The notes beneath the pieces were generated by a model. It was not told the origin of the DNA. It made no database searches and saw only the letters and a list, made by a program, of their open reading frames with translations. A DNA stretch of 64,000 bases, taken from contig NZ_JAPFGP010000001.1 of assembly GCF_026241155.1 (NCBI RefSeq), positions 62,001 through 126,000 of the forward strand. Reading direction: 5' to 3'. Each line of letters opens with the position of its first letter. Positions within the stretch are counted from its first letter, which is position 1. Position numbers and translations under genes: made by a program. The stretch comes from Paucibacter sp. PLA-PC-4. GTDB lineage: Bacteria; Pseudomonadota; Gammaproteobacteria; Burkholderiales; Burkholderiaceae_C. Shown here one piece after another: positions 8,622 to 15,895 of this stretch.

Positions 8622-9642
8622 TATCCACTGTCGAGCGCTTGCCCACCTGGGCGAAGTTCTCCTCCAGCCAGGCCTGGGCCTGGACGCGGCCGGCGTCGCG
8701 CAGCTCGCACAGATAGGACCAGGCGGTGTCCAGCTTGCTGACCACGCCCTGGGCCGCCATCAGTTCGTCGCAGCGGATCGAGTGGATGCGCATCAGCCGG
8801 GCGTCCTCGGGTGCGAGCTTGCCGCGGTCGATCAGGCTGGTGACGAAGGCGATCGCGCGCATCTCGCGCATCAGCGAGGAGTTGAAGCTGATCTCGTTGA
8901 CGCGGTTGACGATCTCGGTGGCGCTGCGCGGCACACCGCGGCGCAGCACCGGGTTGACGTGGACGATCAGTACATCGGCGCTGTCGCTGTCGTAGATCAG
9001 CGGAAAGATCGCCGGGTTGCCCATATAGCCGCCGTCCCAGAAATACTCGCCATCGATCTCGACCGCCTGGAACAGCGTCGGCAGGCAGGCGCTGGCCAGC
9101 ACCGCGTCGGGGGTGATCTGCTCGCCGCTGAAGACGCGGATCTTGCCGGTCTCGACATTGGTGGCACTCAGAAATAGCTTCAGCGGCGGCGTACGCCGCA
9201 GCGCCTCGAAGTCGATCTGGGCCTGCACGATGTCGCGCAGCGGGTTCAGGTTCAGCGGGTTGAGCTGGTAGGGCGAGAACAGCTGGGTCAGCGCAGCCGT
9301 CCATTGATGTAGCGGCGAAAACTCGGGCGGCACGGCCTGCTGCAAGCCATGCATGAAGGCGTCCAGCCACGGCGCCTGCCAGCTTGTCGGTGCCCGCCCG
9401 GCTGCCGCGACGGCGTGCCACAAATCCTGCAGCGCCTGGCGTGCCCCGTCGGCGCCAGCGCAGCGCAGGCCATCGGCCAGCGCCACCGCATTGAGGCTGC
9501 CGGCGCTGGTGGCGCTGAGCGCTTCCAGGCGCAGCCGGCCGTCGGCCAGCAGATGGTCGAGCACGCCCCAGGTGAAGGCACCATGCGAGCCGCCGCCCTG
9601 CAGGGCGAGGTTGATGGCTTTCTTGGGGCTCGGGCGCGACAT
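8602..9642 (-). CDS. Patatin-like phospholipase family protein
   Basis: 346 residues from ATG 9642. The oxyanion-hole loop GGGSHGAF lies at about residues 16-23. The nucleophile elbow reads SATSAGSLN with Ser46, so the first glycine of GxSxG is alanine. The catalytic dyad Asp is in WDGGYMGNP at about residue 203. The family consists of acyl hydrolases (phospholipase A or esterase) with a Ser-Asp dyad. The variant A-x-S-x-G elbow occurs in some bacterial patatins, so activity is still expected. No signal peptide is seen, so it is probably cytoplasmic. It is transcribed alone and convergent with the PepSY gene. Confidence 0.9.
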   Translation of the reverse strand: MSRPSPKKAINLALQGGGSHGAFTWGVLDHLLADGRLRLEALSATSAGSLNAVALADGLRCAGADGARQALQDLWHAVAAAGRAPTSWQAPWLDAFMHGLQQAVPPEFSPLHQWTAALTQLFSPYQLNPLNLNPLRDIVQAQIDFEALRRTPPLKLFLSATNVETGKIRVFSGEQITPDAVLASACLPTLFQAVEIDGEYFWDGGYMGNPAIFPLIYDSDSADVLIVHVNPVLRRGVPRSATEIVNRVNEISFNSSLMREMRAIAFVTSLIDRGKLAPEDARLMRIHSIRCDELMAAQGVVSKLDTAWSYLCELRDAGRVQAQAWLEENFAQVGKRSTVDIRAEFL

Positions 9643-9738
9643 GTCAGAACGCAGTATCCCCCCAGGCTTGAGGTCTCGCCACATTGCGGCCCCGGCGCTA
9701 CATTGTTTTTGCAGACAACCCGAGAGAGGCGAGCCCGC

Positions 9739-10110
9739 ATGCAATCGAATCAATGGTTGATGACAGGCGCCGCGTTTGCGGCGTGGTCGGTGCTGATCCT
9801 CGGCGCGGCCTGGTGGTGGACGACGCGCAAGCTGCGGTCCGCAGCGGCCCGGCTCGACAAGGTCGACAAGGCCCGGCAGTTCGCCGCCCAGCAGGCCGCC
9901 CAGGCGCGCAAGCAGATCGAGGGCCTGCAGCAGGAGCTGGCCGCCCTACGTCTGGCGGCGCAGGGTCACAGGCCGCATGGGGCTCACATGGCCATGGCAC
10001 CGCCCGCACCGCAGGTGCCCGACGATTGGCTGCCACGTGCGGCGCGCGGCCCCGAGCCGCCGGCGGATGGCTTTGCCGACACCCAGGTGCTGCGGCCTTA
10101 CCGGGGCTGA
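9739..10110 (+). CDS. Small membrane-anchored coiled-coil protein of unknown function
   Basis: 123 residues from ATG 9739, with GAGAGGCGAG just upstream. One N-terminal membrane helix (about residues 8-27, AAFAAWSVLILGAAWWW) is followed by a Lys/Arg/Gln/Ala-rich predicted coiled coil (about 32-75) and a Pro/Ala-rich tail. The layout resembles small inner-membrane proteins with a cytoplasmic coiled coil, but I do not recognise a family. It is divergent from the patatin gene and convergent with the binding-protein gene. It is probably a real gene because it fills the gap, has a ribosome site and has a coherent topology. Confidence 0.65.
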   Translation: MQSNQWLMTGAAFAAWSVLILGAAWWWTTRKLRSAAARLDKVDKARQFAAQQAAQARKQIEGLQQELAALRLAAQGHRPHGAHMAMAPPAPQVPDDWLPRAARGPEPPADGFADTQVLRPYRG

Positions 10111-10140
10111 GGCCGCGGCGCGACCGGGTGTCTCCCCGCC

Positions 10141-10926
10141 TCAGCTGGCCGGCTCGCTGCCTGGCAACGGCTGGGCATAGCGCTCCAGCAGAAGCTGGAC
10201 CCGGCCGCTGCGCACCAACTCCTGCCAAGCTCCCTGCCAGCGCTCGACCTCGGCCTGCGGCGTGCTGCGCGACAGCGCCACGAATCCCAGGGCCGTGTGC
10301 ACGGTCACCGGCGTGGCCTGCAGATCACCGTCCGCCATGCCGGCCTCGCGCAGCCCGTTCTCCGGCGCGACGGCCAGTCGCACGCGTCCCAGCGCCAGCA
10401 TGCGCAGACAGCCGGTGTAGGCGTTGTGGCGGGTCAGCTGTTTGAAGCCCTGCACATCCAGCAGCCGCTCATGGGCGCTGCCGTGCACCACGCAGACCGA
10501 CAGCTCGCGCCCCTGGGCCAGGGTCCGGATGCCGCTGGGTCGGCGGCTGTTCTCATGGAATACAAAGCGCTCCTGCGAGATCGGTCCTATCCAGTGCACC
10601 TGCTCTTCGCGCTCGGGCTTGCGGTTGAGATTGAAGAAGGCCACACGGTCCTCGGTCTGCACCAGCAGCATGCCGCGCGCCAGCGGCACCTCCTCGATAC
10701 GGGTCGGCAGCCCCAGTTGGGTCAGCAGCGCACGCATCAGCTCGACGTAATAGCCGCGTTTGCCTGCGCCCGGTTTGCCGCGCAGCTCGCCCTGCAGGCG
10801 CTCGGCCTGCTCGCCCAGGCTGTGGGTGTAGACCCGCCAGCCTGGCTCGGCGCTGGTCGGCGCAGGCAGCAGCATCAGCAGCGAGGCCCACAGCAGCGTG
10901 GGGCTCAGCATTGGCGCGATTGGCAT
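10141..10926 (-). CDS. Orphan periplasmic solute-binding-like protein (SBP_bac_3 type)
   Basis: 261 residues from ATG 10926, with GGGAGA 7 bases upstream. A Sec signal peptide (about 1-25, ending PTSA) is followed by a bilobal binding-protein fold. KRGYYVELMRALLTQLGLPTR resembles the first lobe of amino-acid-type binding proteins, and the hinge and second lobe carry GSAHERLLDVQGF and LALGRVRLAVAPENGL. There is no permease or ATPase gene beside it, so it is probably a stand-alone sensor or scavenger rather than part of an ABC importer. Two more proteins of the same style occur at 34194 and 44048. The ligand is unknown. Confidence 0.78.
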   Translation of the reverse strand: MPIAPMLSPTLLWASLLMLLPAPTSAEPGWRVYTHSLGEQAERLQGELRGKPGAGKRGYYVELMRALLTQLGLPTRIEEVPLARGMLLVQTEDRVAFFNLNRKPEREEQVHWIGPISQERFVFHENSRRPSGIRTLAQGRELSVCVVHGSAHERLLDVQGFKQLTRHNAYTGCLRMLALGRVRLAVAPENGLREAGMADGDLQATPVTVHTALGFVALSRSTPQAEVERWQGAWQELVRSGRVQLLLERYAQPLPGSEPAS

Positions 10927-11102
10927 GGTTTTGTCTCCCTGCACGCGGGCCCGCGATCGGCGTGGCGCCGGCGGCGTTGGCTGGCCGCCTGCCGATGCTG
11001 GGCTGTTGCGCGCTGCTTGTCCAGTCCGGCGGCATCCGCGCAGCCCTGCGGCTGCGCCTGTTTTTACCTTGGCCATGCGGTCCGTCAAGAAGAGCCTGGG
11101 CT

Positions 11103-11121
11103 GTTGAGAGTGCTTCTCATT
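11103..11121. promoter_or_regulatory. Candidate Fur-like box between divergent genes
   Basis: Read on the minus strand, AATGAGAAGCACTCTCAAC has a left arm identical to that of the Fur box at 3157, a 3-base centre, and a right arm that keeps TCTCA. It lies 98 bases before the AraC-type gene and 176 bases before the binding-protein gene. The match is weaker than at 3157, so it is offered as a candidate only. Confidence 0.4.
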
Positions 11122-11219
11122 GAAAAAGTCCTCCCCCCGATGGATCAGCCGGCGGCCCCTGACCACCGGGCCGGCTCCCGGGCGAGCGGCCGCATCCCCG
11201 CTGAGGCATCATCGCGGCC

Positions 11220-12065
11220 ATGCAGTTTGAACATGCCAGCGATCAAGCCCGGTACCGCCGCCCCACGCACCGCGCCGGGGTCGAGCTGTACCACGCCTCC
11301 ATCCTGAGTCACCGCTTCGAGCCGCACACCCACGAGGCCTTCGGCCTGGGCGCGATCACCAGCGGCGTGGGGCGTTTTCGCTGGCGCGGCTCCGAGCATC
11401 TGGCGCCGCGCGCGACGCTGATGCTGATGAACCCCGAGGACATCCATACCGGCCAGGCCGAGACCGCCGACGCCTGGGGCTACCGCATGGTCTACCTGGA
11501 CCGCGAGCTGCTGGCCGAGCTCAGCGGCGAGCCGGACTGGTGCTTCGATGCGGCCGTGGCGCACGATGCGCTCGGCGCCGCCGAGGTGGCCGGCCTGATC
11601 GCCGGACTCTGGCAGGCCGGCGCTGATGAAGGGGGCAGCGGTCTGGCCTTCGACAGCCGGCTGCTGCAACTGGTGGAGGCCTTGCGTCGCCATGCCTGCG
11701 TCGGCCGGCGGGCGCGCCCCGAGGCCGCGCTGCGTTTTGCGCCGGTGCTGGACTTCATGCGCGCCTCGCTGGACCAGGCCCTGAGCCTGGAGCAGCTCGC
11801 CAGCGTCGCCGGCCTGAGCCCGTTTCACTTTCTGCGCAGCTTCAAGGCCCAGCACCATGCGACACCGCAGCAGGTGCTGATGGCGCTGCGCCTGTTGGAG
11901 GCCAAGCACCTGCTGGGCCTGGGCCTGCCTGGCGCCGAGGTGGCCGCCGCCGTTGGCCTGGTCGACCAGGCCCATCTGACCCGCGCCTTCGCCGGCCGCT
12001 ACGGGCTGACACCGGGGCGTTACCAGCAGCAGCTGGGCGTCGGCCACCGGCCGGCGCCGCGCTGA
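11220..12065 (+). CDS. AraC family transcriptional regulator
   Basis: 281 residues. The N-terminal cupin-like ligand domain has the metal/ligand-type HRFEPHTHEAFGLGAI pattern (about residues 30-46). The C-terminal double helix-turn-helix (about 185-275) has LDQALSLEQLASVAGLSPF followed by VDQAHLTRAFAGRYGLTPGRY, the standard AraC signature. It probably activates a nearby promoter on binding an effector. The candidate targets are the divergent binding-protein gene and the convergent Bug-type gene, which ends 5 bases away. A possible Fur box in the upstream gap suggests a link to iron, but that is tentative. The start at ATG 11220 is the only good candidate near the domain border. Confidence 0.92.
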   Translation: MQFEHASDQARYRRPTHRAGVELYHASILSHRFEPHTHEAFGLGAITSGVGRFRWRGSEHLAPRATLMLMNPEDIHTGQAETADAWGYRMVYLDRELLAELSGEPDWCFDAAVAHDALGAAEVAGLIAGLWQAGADEGGSGLAFDSRLLQLVEALRRHACVGRRARPEAALRFAPVLDFMRASLDQALSLEQLASVAGLSPFHFLRSFKAQHHATPQQVLMALRLLEAKHLLGLGLPGAEVAAAVGLVDQAHLTRAFAGRYGLTPGRYQQQLGVGHRPAPR

Positions 12066-12069
12066 GTCG

Positions 12070-13056
12070 TCAATCCAGGCCCATATTGGCTTTTCGCGCC
12101 ACGGCGCCCATGCGCTCGTACTCGGCCAGGCCCAGCGCTGTCAGTTCCTGGGCGCTGGAGCTGCGCGGCGTGAAGCCGGCCTGCAGCAGCTTCTCCTTCA
12201 CATCGGGCAGGGCCAGCGCCTCCACAAAGGCCTGGTTCAGCAGCTTGAGTACCGGCGCCGGCAGCTGGGCCGGCGCATAGACACCGAACCAGGGCTCGAC
12301 CGCATAGCCGGCCAGCCCGGCTTCGGCCAGGGTCGGCACCTGGGGCAGGGCCGGCGAGCGGGTCTTGCCGGCCACCGCCAGCGCGCGCAGTTTGCCGGCC
12401 TGGATATGGGGCAGCGAGGCCGGCAAGTTGTCGAACATCAGGCCCACATGACCGGCCAGCAGATCGGTGATGCCGGGCGCGCTGCCGCGGTAGGGCACAT
12501 GGGTCAGCTCGGTGCCGGTCATCTGCTCGAACAGCACGGCCGACAGATGCATCGAGGTGCCGGAGCCGGCGGTGGCATAGCTCATGCCCTTGTTCTTTTT
12601 GGCCGCGTCGATCAGTTCGGCGACGCTCTTGATCGGCGAGCCCGCATTGACCTCGACGACGATGGTCGAGTAGCCCAGCATGCTGATCGCGCTGAAGTCC
12701 TTGCGCGGATCGAAGGGTACGCTTTTGTAGATATGCGGGTTCAGCGCATTGGTCGAGATGGCGCCGAAGCCTATCGTGTAGCCGTCGGGCGCGGCCTTGG
12801 CCACCGCGTCCATGCCCAAGTTGCCACCGGCGCCGGGCTTGTTCTCGATCACCACCGGCTGGCCCAGCTTGTCTGCGACCTTTTGACCGACCGTGCGCGC
12901 CACCAGATCAGTGGTGCCGCCGGCCGCATAGGGCACGATGAAACGGATTGCCTTGGCAGGGTAATCGGCGGCCTGCGCCGGGCCGAGCAGGCCGGCCAGC
13001 GCGGCGCCGGCCAGCAGGGCGACGAGGGGGCGGCGGCGTGGTTGGGGGATGGGCAT
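12070..13056 (-). CDS. Bug/TctC-family tripartite tricarboxylate-type solute-binding protein
   Basis: 328 residues. A signal peptide (about 1-29, ending AQA) is followed by ADYPAKAIRFIVPYAAGGTTDLVAR, the typical Bug-family opening. The VVIENKPGAGGNLGMDAVAKAAPDGYT block and the HVPYRGSAPGITDLLAGHV block complete the signature. These proteins bind carboxylates or similar small ligands in the periplasm and are hugely expanded in Burkholderiales. Most, like this one, have no membrane partners (TctA/TctB) alongside. The ligand cannot be predicted from the sequence. It ends 5 bases from the convergent AraC gene. Confidence 0.94.
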   Translation of the reverse strand: MPIPQPRRRPLVALLAGAALAGLLGPAQAADYPAKAIRFIVPYAAGGTTDLVARTVGQKVADKLGQPVVIENKPGAGGNLGMDAVAKAAPDGYTIGFGAISTNALNPHIYKSVPFDPRKDFSAISMLGYSTIVVEVNAGSPIKSVAELIDAAKKNKGMSYATAGSGTSMHLSAVLFEQMTGTELTHVPYRGSAPGITDLLAGHVGLMFDNLPASLPHIQAGKLRALAVAGKTRSPALPQVPTLAEAGLAGYAVEPWFGVYAPAQLPAPVLKLLNQAFVEALALPDVKEKLLQAGFTPRSSSAQELTALGLAEYERMGAVARKANMGLD

Positions 13057-13199
13057 GGCGTCGGTCTCCGGGCTGTTATCGAGTGCGACCAGCTTAGCCC
13101 GCAGCCCGCGCGCTGCGGCGCGCCGATGTCCGCAGGCCGCACCGCGATGGGTCGTGCCGGAATGAAAGAGCCTGGGCTTGGCTCGATCCGGGACCGGGC

Positions 13200-13883
13200 T
13201 CAGGCCTTGCTGTTGCTGCGGCGGCGGCGCGCCACAAAGCCCAGCACGCCCAGGCCGGCGGCCAGCATTGCGTAGCTGCTGGGCTCGGGCACGGCGCTGA
13301 CGGCGCTGAAGCGCAGCAGGTCCTGGGTGCTGGCATTGCTGAGGCGCTCGATGCTGTAGAGGCTGGGGCCGCTGTAGCCGGTGGCGGCGTTCAGATAGCT
13401 GTTGGCCTGATTGCGCAGCGCGCGGTAGTTGCTGCTGTCGCTGTCGAGCTTGAAGCTCTGGCGGCTGCTGTTGTCGGTGACGCTGAAGCTGCTGGCGCGG
13501 GTTTCGTGGGTCAGCTCCCAGATCGCCAGCTGGAAGGCGCTGCGCTCTAGGCTGCTGTCCACCGCGGCATAGCTGGACGAGAACAGGCCTTGCAGCAGGC
13601 TGGCCTGGCTGCCCTGGAACTGGCCGATGCTGTAGCTGCGGAACTGGGTCGAGGTGTACTGGCCCAGCTCGACGCAGAAGGCCTCGAAGCTCGCACCGCC
13701 ACGGGTCTCAAAGGCCAGCGCGCCGGCGCGGGTCGAGGTGTCGCCGCCATTCCATTGCAGGTCCAGCGCCTGCGACAGGCCGCCGAGCTGCTCGGTGTAG
13801 CGGATGTCCACGGTCTGGGCGGCATGGGCGGCGGCCGAGCCGAGCAGGGCGATGGTGGCGAGGACGAGTTTGTGTTGTTGCAT
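13200..13883 (-). CDS. PEP-CTERM sorting protein with probable thioester (TED-like) domain
   Basis: 227 residues from ATG 13883. A signal peptide covers about 1-22 (AHAAQ). The C-terminus carries the exosortase sorting signal: VPEPSSYAM, a hydrophobic helix, then RRRR (about 199-222). The body has FEAFCVELGQ with Cys70 and AFQLAIWELTHE with Gln118. This Cys-then-Gln pair within QLAIWEL context is the pattern of thioester domains, in which the two side chains form an internal thioester able to bind a host or matrix amine. The thioester is inferred from pattern only. After export the protein should be processed by an exosortase, which is not in this window. It is divergent from the gene at 14169 and is its own transcription unit. 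Confidence 0.85.
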   Translation of the reverse strand: MQQHKLVLATIALLGSAAAHAAQTVDIRYTEQLGGLSQALDLQWNGGDTSTRAGALAFETRGGASFEAFCVELGQYTSTQFRSYSIGQFQGSQASLLQGLFSSSYAAVDSSLERSAFQLAIWELTHETRASSFSVTDNSSRQSFKLDSDSSNYRALRNQANSYLNAATGYSGPSLYSIERLSNASTQDLLRFSAVSAVPEPSSYAMLAAGLGVLGFVARRRRSNSKA

Positions 13884-14168
13884 GATGGTGTTTCCCTGGG
13901 GCGCGCTGGACGCCTGGCTTGCTTGCCAAGCCTTGTTGTGGTGGTCGCACGGGCGGGCCGTGCATCGAAGCAGCCGCACTGTAGGCAGGCTGCGCCGCCG
14001 GCGCGCCCCCATGTGCCGGGGGTGGCGCCGCAGTCTTTGTGACGCAGATCACGGCCGGGGCCGGGTATTCCCTGTGTTGCGGGGGGAGGGGAGACCGATC
14101 CGCCCCGCTCAAGTGCGGCCGCCGGCGGCCGATAAGCAAGGTCTATCCTGCCCTTGGGGGACGCTGCG

Positions 14169-14699
14169 ATGCTGGAGTCCACGACCGCCGCCGAGCGCCT
14201 GGCCGCGCTGGCCGCCGAGCGCTATGCGCTGGCGCCCGAGGCACTGAGCGATGCACAGGCGCTGGCCGGCATCGATGCCCGCGCCGCCGAGGCTGATGAC
14301 AAGGAGTGGCTGCTGGCCCGTATCGCCGCGCTGCAGGCCCGCCTGGGCGAGCAAGGTGAGGGCGCTGACAACGACGACGTCAGCTGGATGGGCCCGCAGG
14401 AGCGCCACAGCCCGCCCGAGGCGCTGCGCCGCATCAAGACCCTGTGCGCGATCTTTCCCGACCTCTATGGCGCGATGCTGGCCGTGCAACTGACCCATGC
14501 GGCCGTCTCGCGCGAGCTGCTGGCCCTGGCCATCAAGCAATTCCGCCGCGACGCCGAATCACTCAGCCCCGAGGACCTGCAAGGCTTGCTGACCGCCGCG
14601 CTGAACGGCGGCCGCCAGGGCTTCGACGCCGTGCTGCGCACCCGCAAGGGGGGCGAGCGCAAGTCGGTTTCGATACCGTGGGGCAGGGATGGTGAGTGA
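14169..14699 (+). CDS. Hypothetical alpha-helical protein
   Basis: 176 residues from ATG 14169, with GGGGGA 8 bases upstream. A TTG at 14154 could add 5 residues. The protein is Ala/Glu/Leu-rich and helical, with an acidic loop around EGADNDDVSWMGPQER (about 65-80), then a second helical half containing RRIKTLCAIFPDLYGAMLAVQLTHAA. There is no signal peptide or membrane segment, so it is probably cytoplasmic. I do not recognise a family. It lies between two PEP-CTERM genes on the opposite strand. Confidence 0.7.
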   Translation: MLESTTAAERLAALAAERYALAPEALSDAQALAGIDARAAEADDKEWLLARIAALQARLGEQGEGADNDDVSWMGPQERHSPPEALRRIKTLCAIFPDLYGAMLAVQLTHAAVSRELLALAIKQFRRDAESLSPEDLQGLLTAALNGGRQGFDAVLRTRKGGERKSVSIPWGRDGE

Positions 14700-14728
14700 G
14701 TGGGTGGACCCGGTCAGCGCAGCAAGGG

Positions 14729-15448
14729 TCAGGTCTTGCGTGAGCCACGCCGGGCTGCGCCGGCCACGGCAAGCCCGCCGACCAGCATCAGCAGCACGCT
14801 GGCCGGTTCGGGCACGGCCGTGACCACGCTGCCGTTCAGCACAAAGGGCAGACTGACGCCGTCGCCGTTGTCCAGGATCTGCACAAAGGAGCCGCCGGCG
14901 CCGGACTGCATCGCGTTGCCCACGGCCCCGTCCGCCGTGGGCGGAATCCAGGGGCCGGAGCTCAGCGAGCCGGTCATGCTCCAGCTCAGCCAGTAGGAGC
15001 CGGCGGACAGCTGCACATCATCGATGTCGGCCACTACCCGGTAGATCGGGCGCACGGTGTTGTTCAGTGCGTTGTGCTGGACCCGGTAGCCGACCTGGCC
15101 GCCGTTGGCGAGCCCGGCGGTGCCGGAAGCCACGCGGGTGCCGGTGTTGAGGTCGCCGGCCATCAGGCTCCAGCTGACCGTCTGTAGCGTGAAGGCGGTG
15201 GCGTTGTTCTGGAAGCTGAAGAAGTCGATGCTGTCGAGCAGCCAGCCTTCCCCAGTGACCGTGAAGTCCTCCGCCACCGCATTGCCCGACTTGGCCTGGG
15301 CGCCAAAGCCGAACCAGGCATCCGAGGCCTGCCGGATCGACCGTCCCTCGGCGTTGACGACGGGGCCATTGCTGTACAGCACATCGGCCTGGCTCAGGCC
15401 GGCTGCCGCAGCCAGGCCCAGGGTCATGATCAGGGATTTCACGCGCAT
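14729..15448 (-). CDS. PEP-CTERM sorting domain protein
   Basis: 239 residues from ATG 15448. An upstream ATG at 15544 would add a non-signal-like leader. A signal peptide (about 1-21, ending LSQA) is followed by a beta-rich domain with repeated Gly/Ser/Thr/Asn stretches. The C-terminus is VPEPASVLLMLVGGLAV followed by RRGSRK, the exosortase recognition signal. Such proteins are exported, cleaved by EpsH-type exosortase, and often end up in the extracellular or exopolysaccharide matrix. No exosortase gene is in the window. It is probably monocistronic. The ligand or role of the beta domain is unknown. Confidence 0.88.
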   Translation of the reverse strand: MRVKSLIMTLGLAAAAGLSQADVLYSNGPVVNAEGRSIRQASDAWFGFGAQAKSGNAVAEDFTVTGEGWLLDSIDFFSFQNNATAFTLQTVSWSLMAGDLNTGTRVASGTAGLANGGQVGYRVQHNALNNTVRPIYRVVADIDDVQLSAGSYWLSWSMTGSLSSGPWIPPTADGAVGNAMQSGAGGSFVQILDNGDGVSLPFVLNGSVVTAVPEPASVLLMLVGGLAVAGAARRGSRKT

Positions 15449-15547
15449 GCTCGTTGGTATGAGGAGGGGAAAGAAGCGTGCGCGAGTATGCCTGCTAGCT
15501 GGTTGTGCCGATTTGTTGGGGCCCCCTTTGGTCAGGGGGCTCATCGC

Positions 15548-15895
15548 TCACACTGGTATGTTGCGAATCCCGGGATCAACGCTAAACCGTTTGCCCGTCT
15601 CGGTTTCGATCAGATTGATCGTGAACGAGAAGTCGCCGCTGCTGGTCAGGCGGTCGCGCACCGCCACCTGCGTATCGCTGAGCAGCCAAATGTCCGGGAA
15701 ATTGGCGCCGGGATCGTCGAACACGATGGGTGCCTCGGGGTCGAAAGCGTAGCCCGGGTTGACGATCTGGAACTGCACCAGCGAGTTGGGCTCGTTCACC
15801 GTCACCAGTTCGGGCGAGCAGATGGCGGTTGGCGGGTCGGTCAGGTTGCTGCCGGTGACGTCGAAGGTTAGGACTGGTTTTTCGGGCGTGGTCAT
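15548..15895 (-). CDS. Small beta-rich protein coupled to the Ser/Thr kinase operon
   Basis: 115 residues from ATG 15895, which overlaps the stop of the kinase gene by 4 bases (ATGA), so translation is coupled. The sequence is short, acidic and rich in Asp, Pro, Thr and Val, with FDVTGSNLTDPP near the start and FDPEAPIVFDDPG in the middle. This suggests a small beta sandwich. There is no signal peptide, membrane helix or cysteine pair. It may match the small DP-EP type proteins found beside such kinases, but I am not sure of that name. Its position as third gene of the sigma-kinase operon suggests a kinase substrate, regulator or output. Confidence 0.72.
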   Translation of the reverse strand: MTTPEKPVLTFDVTGSNLTDPPTAICSPELVTVNEPNSLVQFQIVNPGYAFDPEAPIVFDDPGANFPDIWLLSDTQVAVRDRLTSSGDFSFTINLIETETGKRFSVDPGIRNIPV

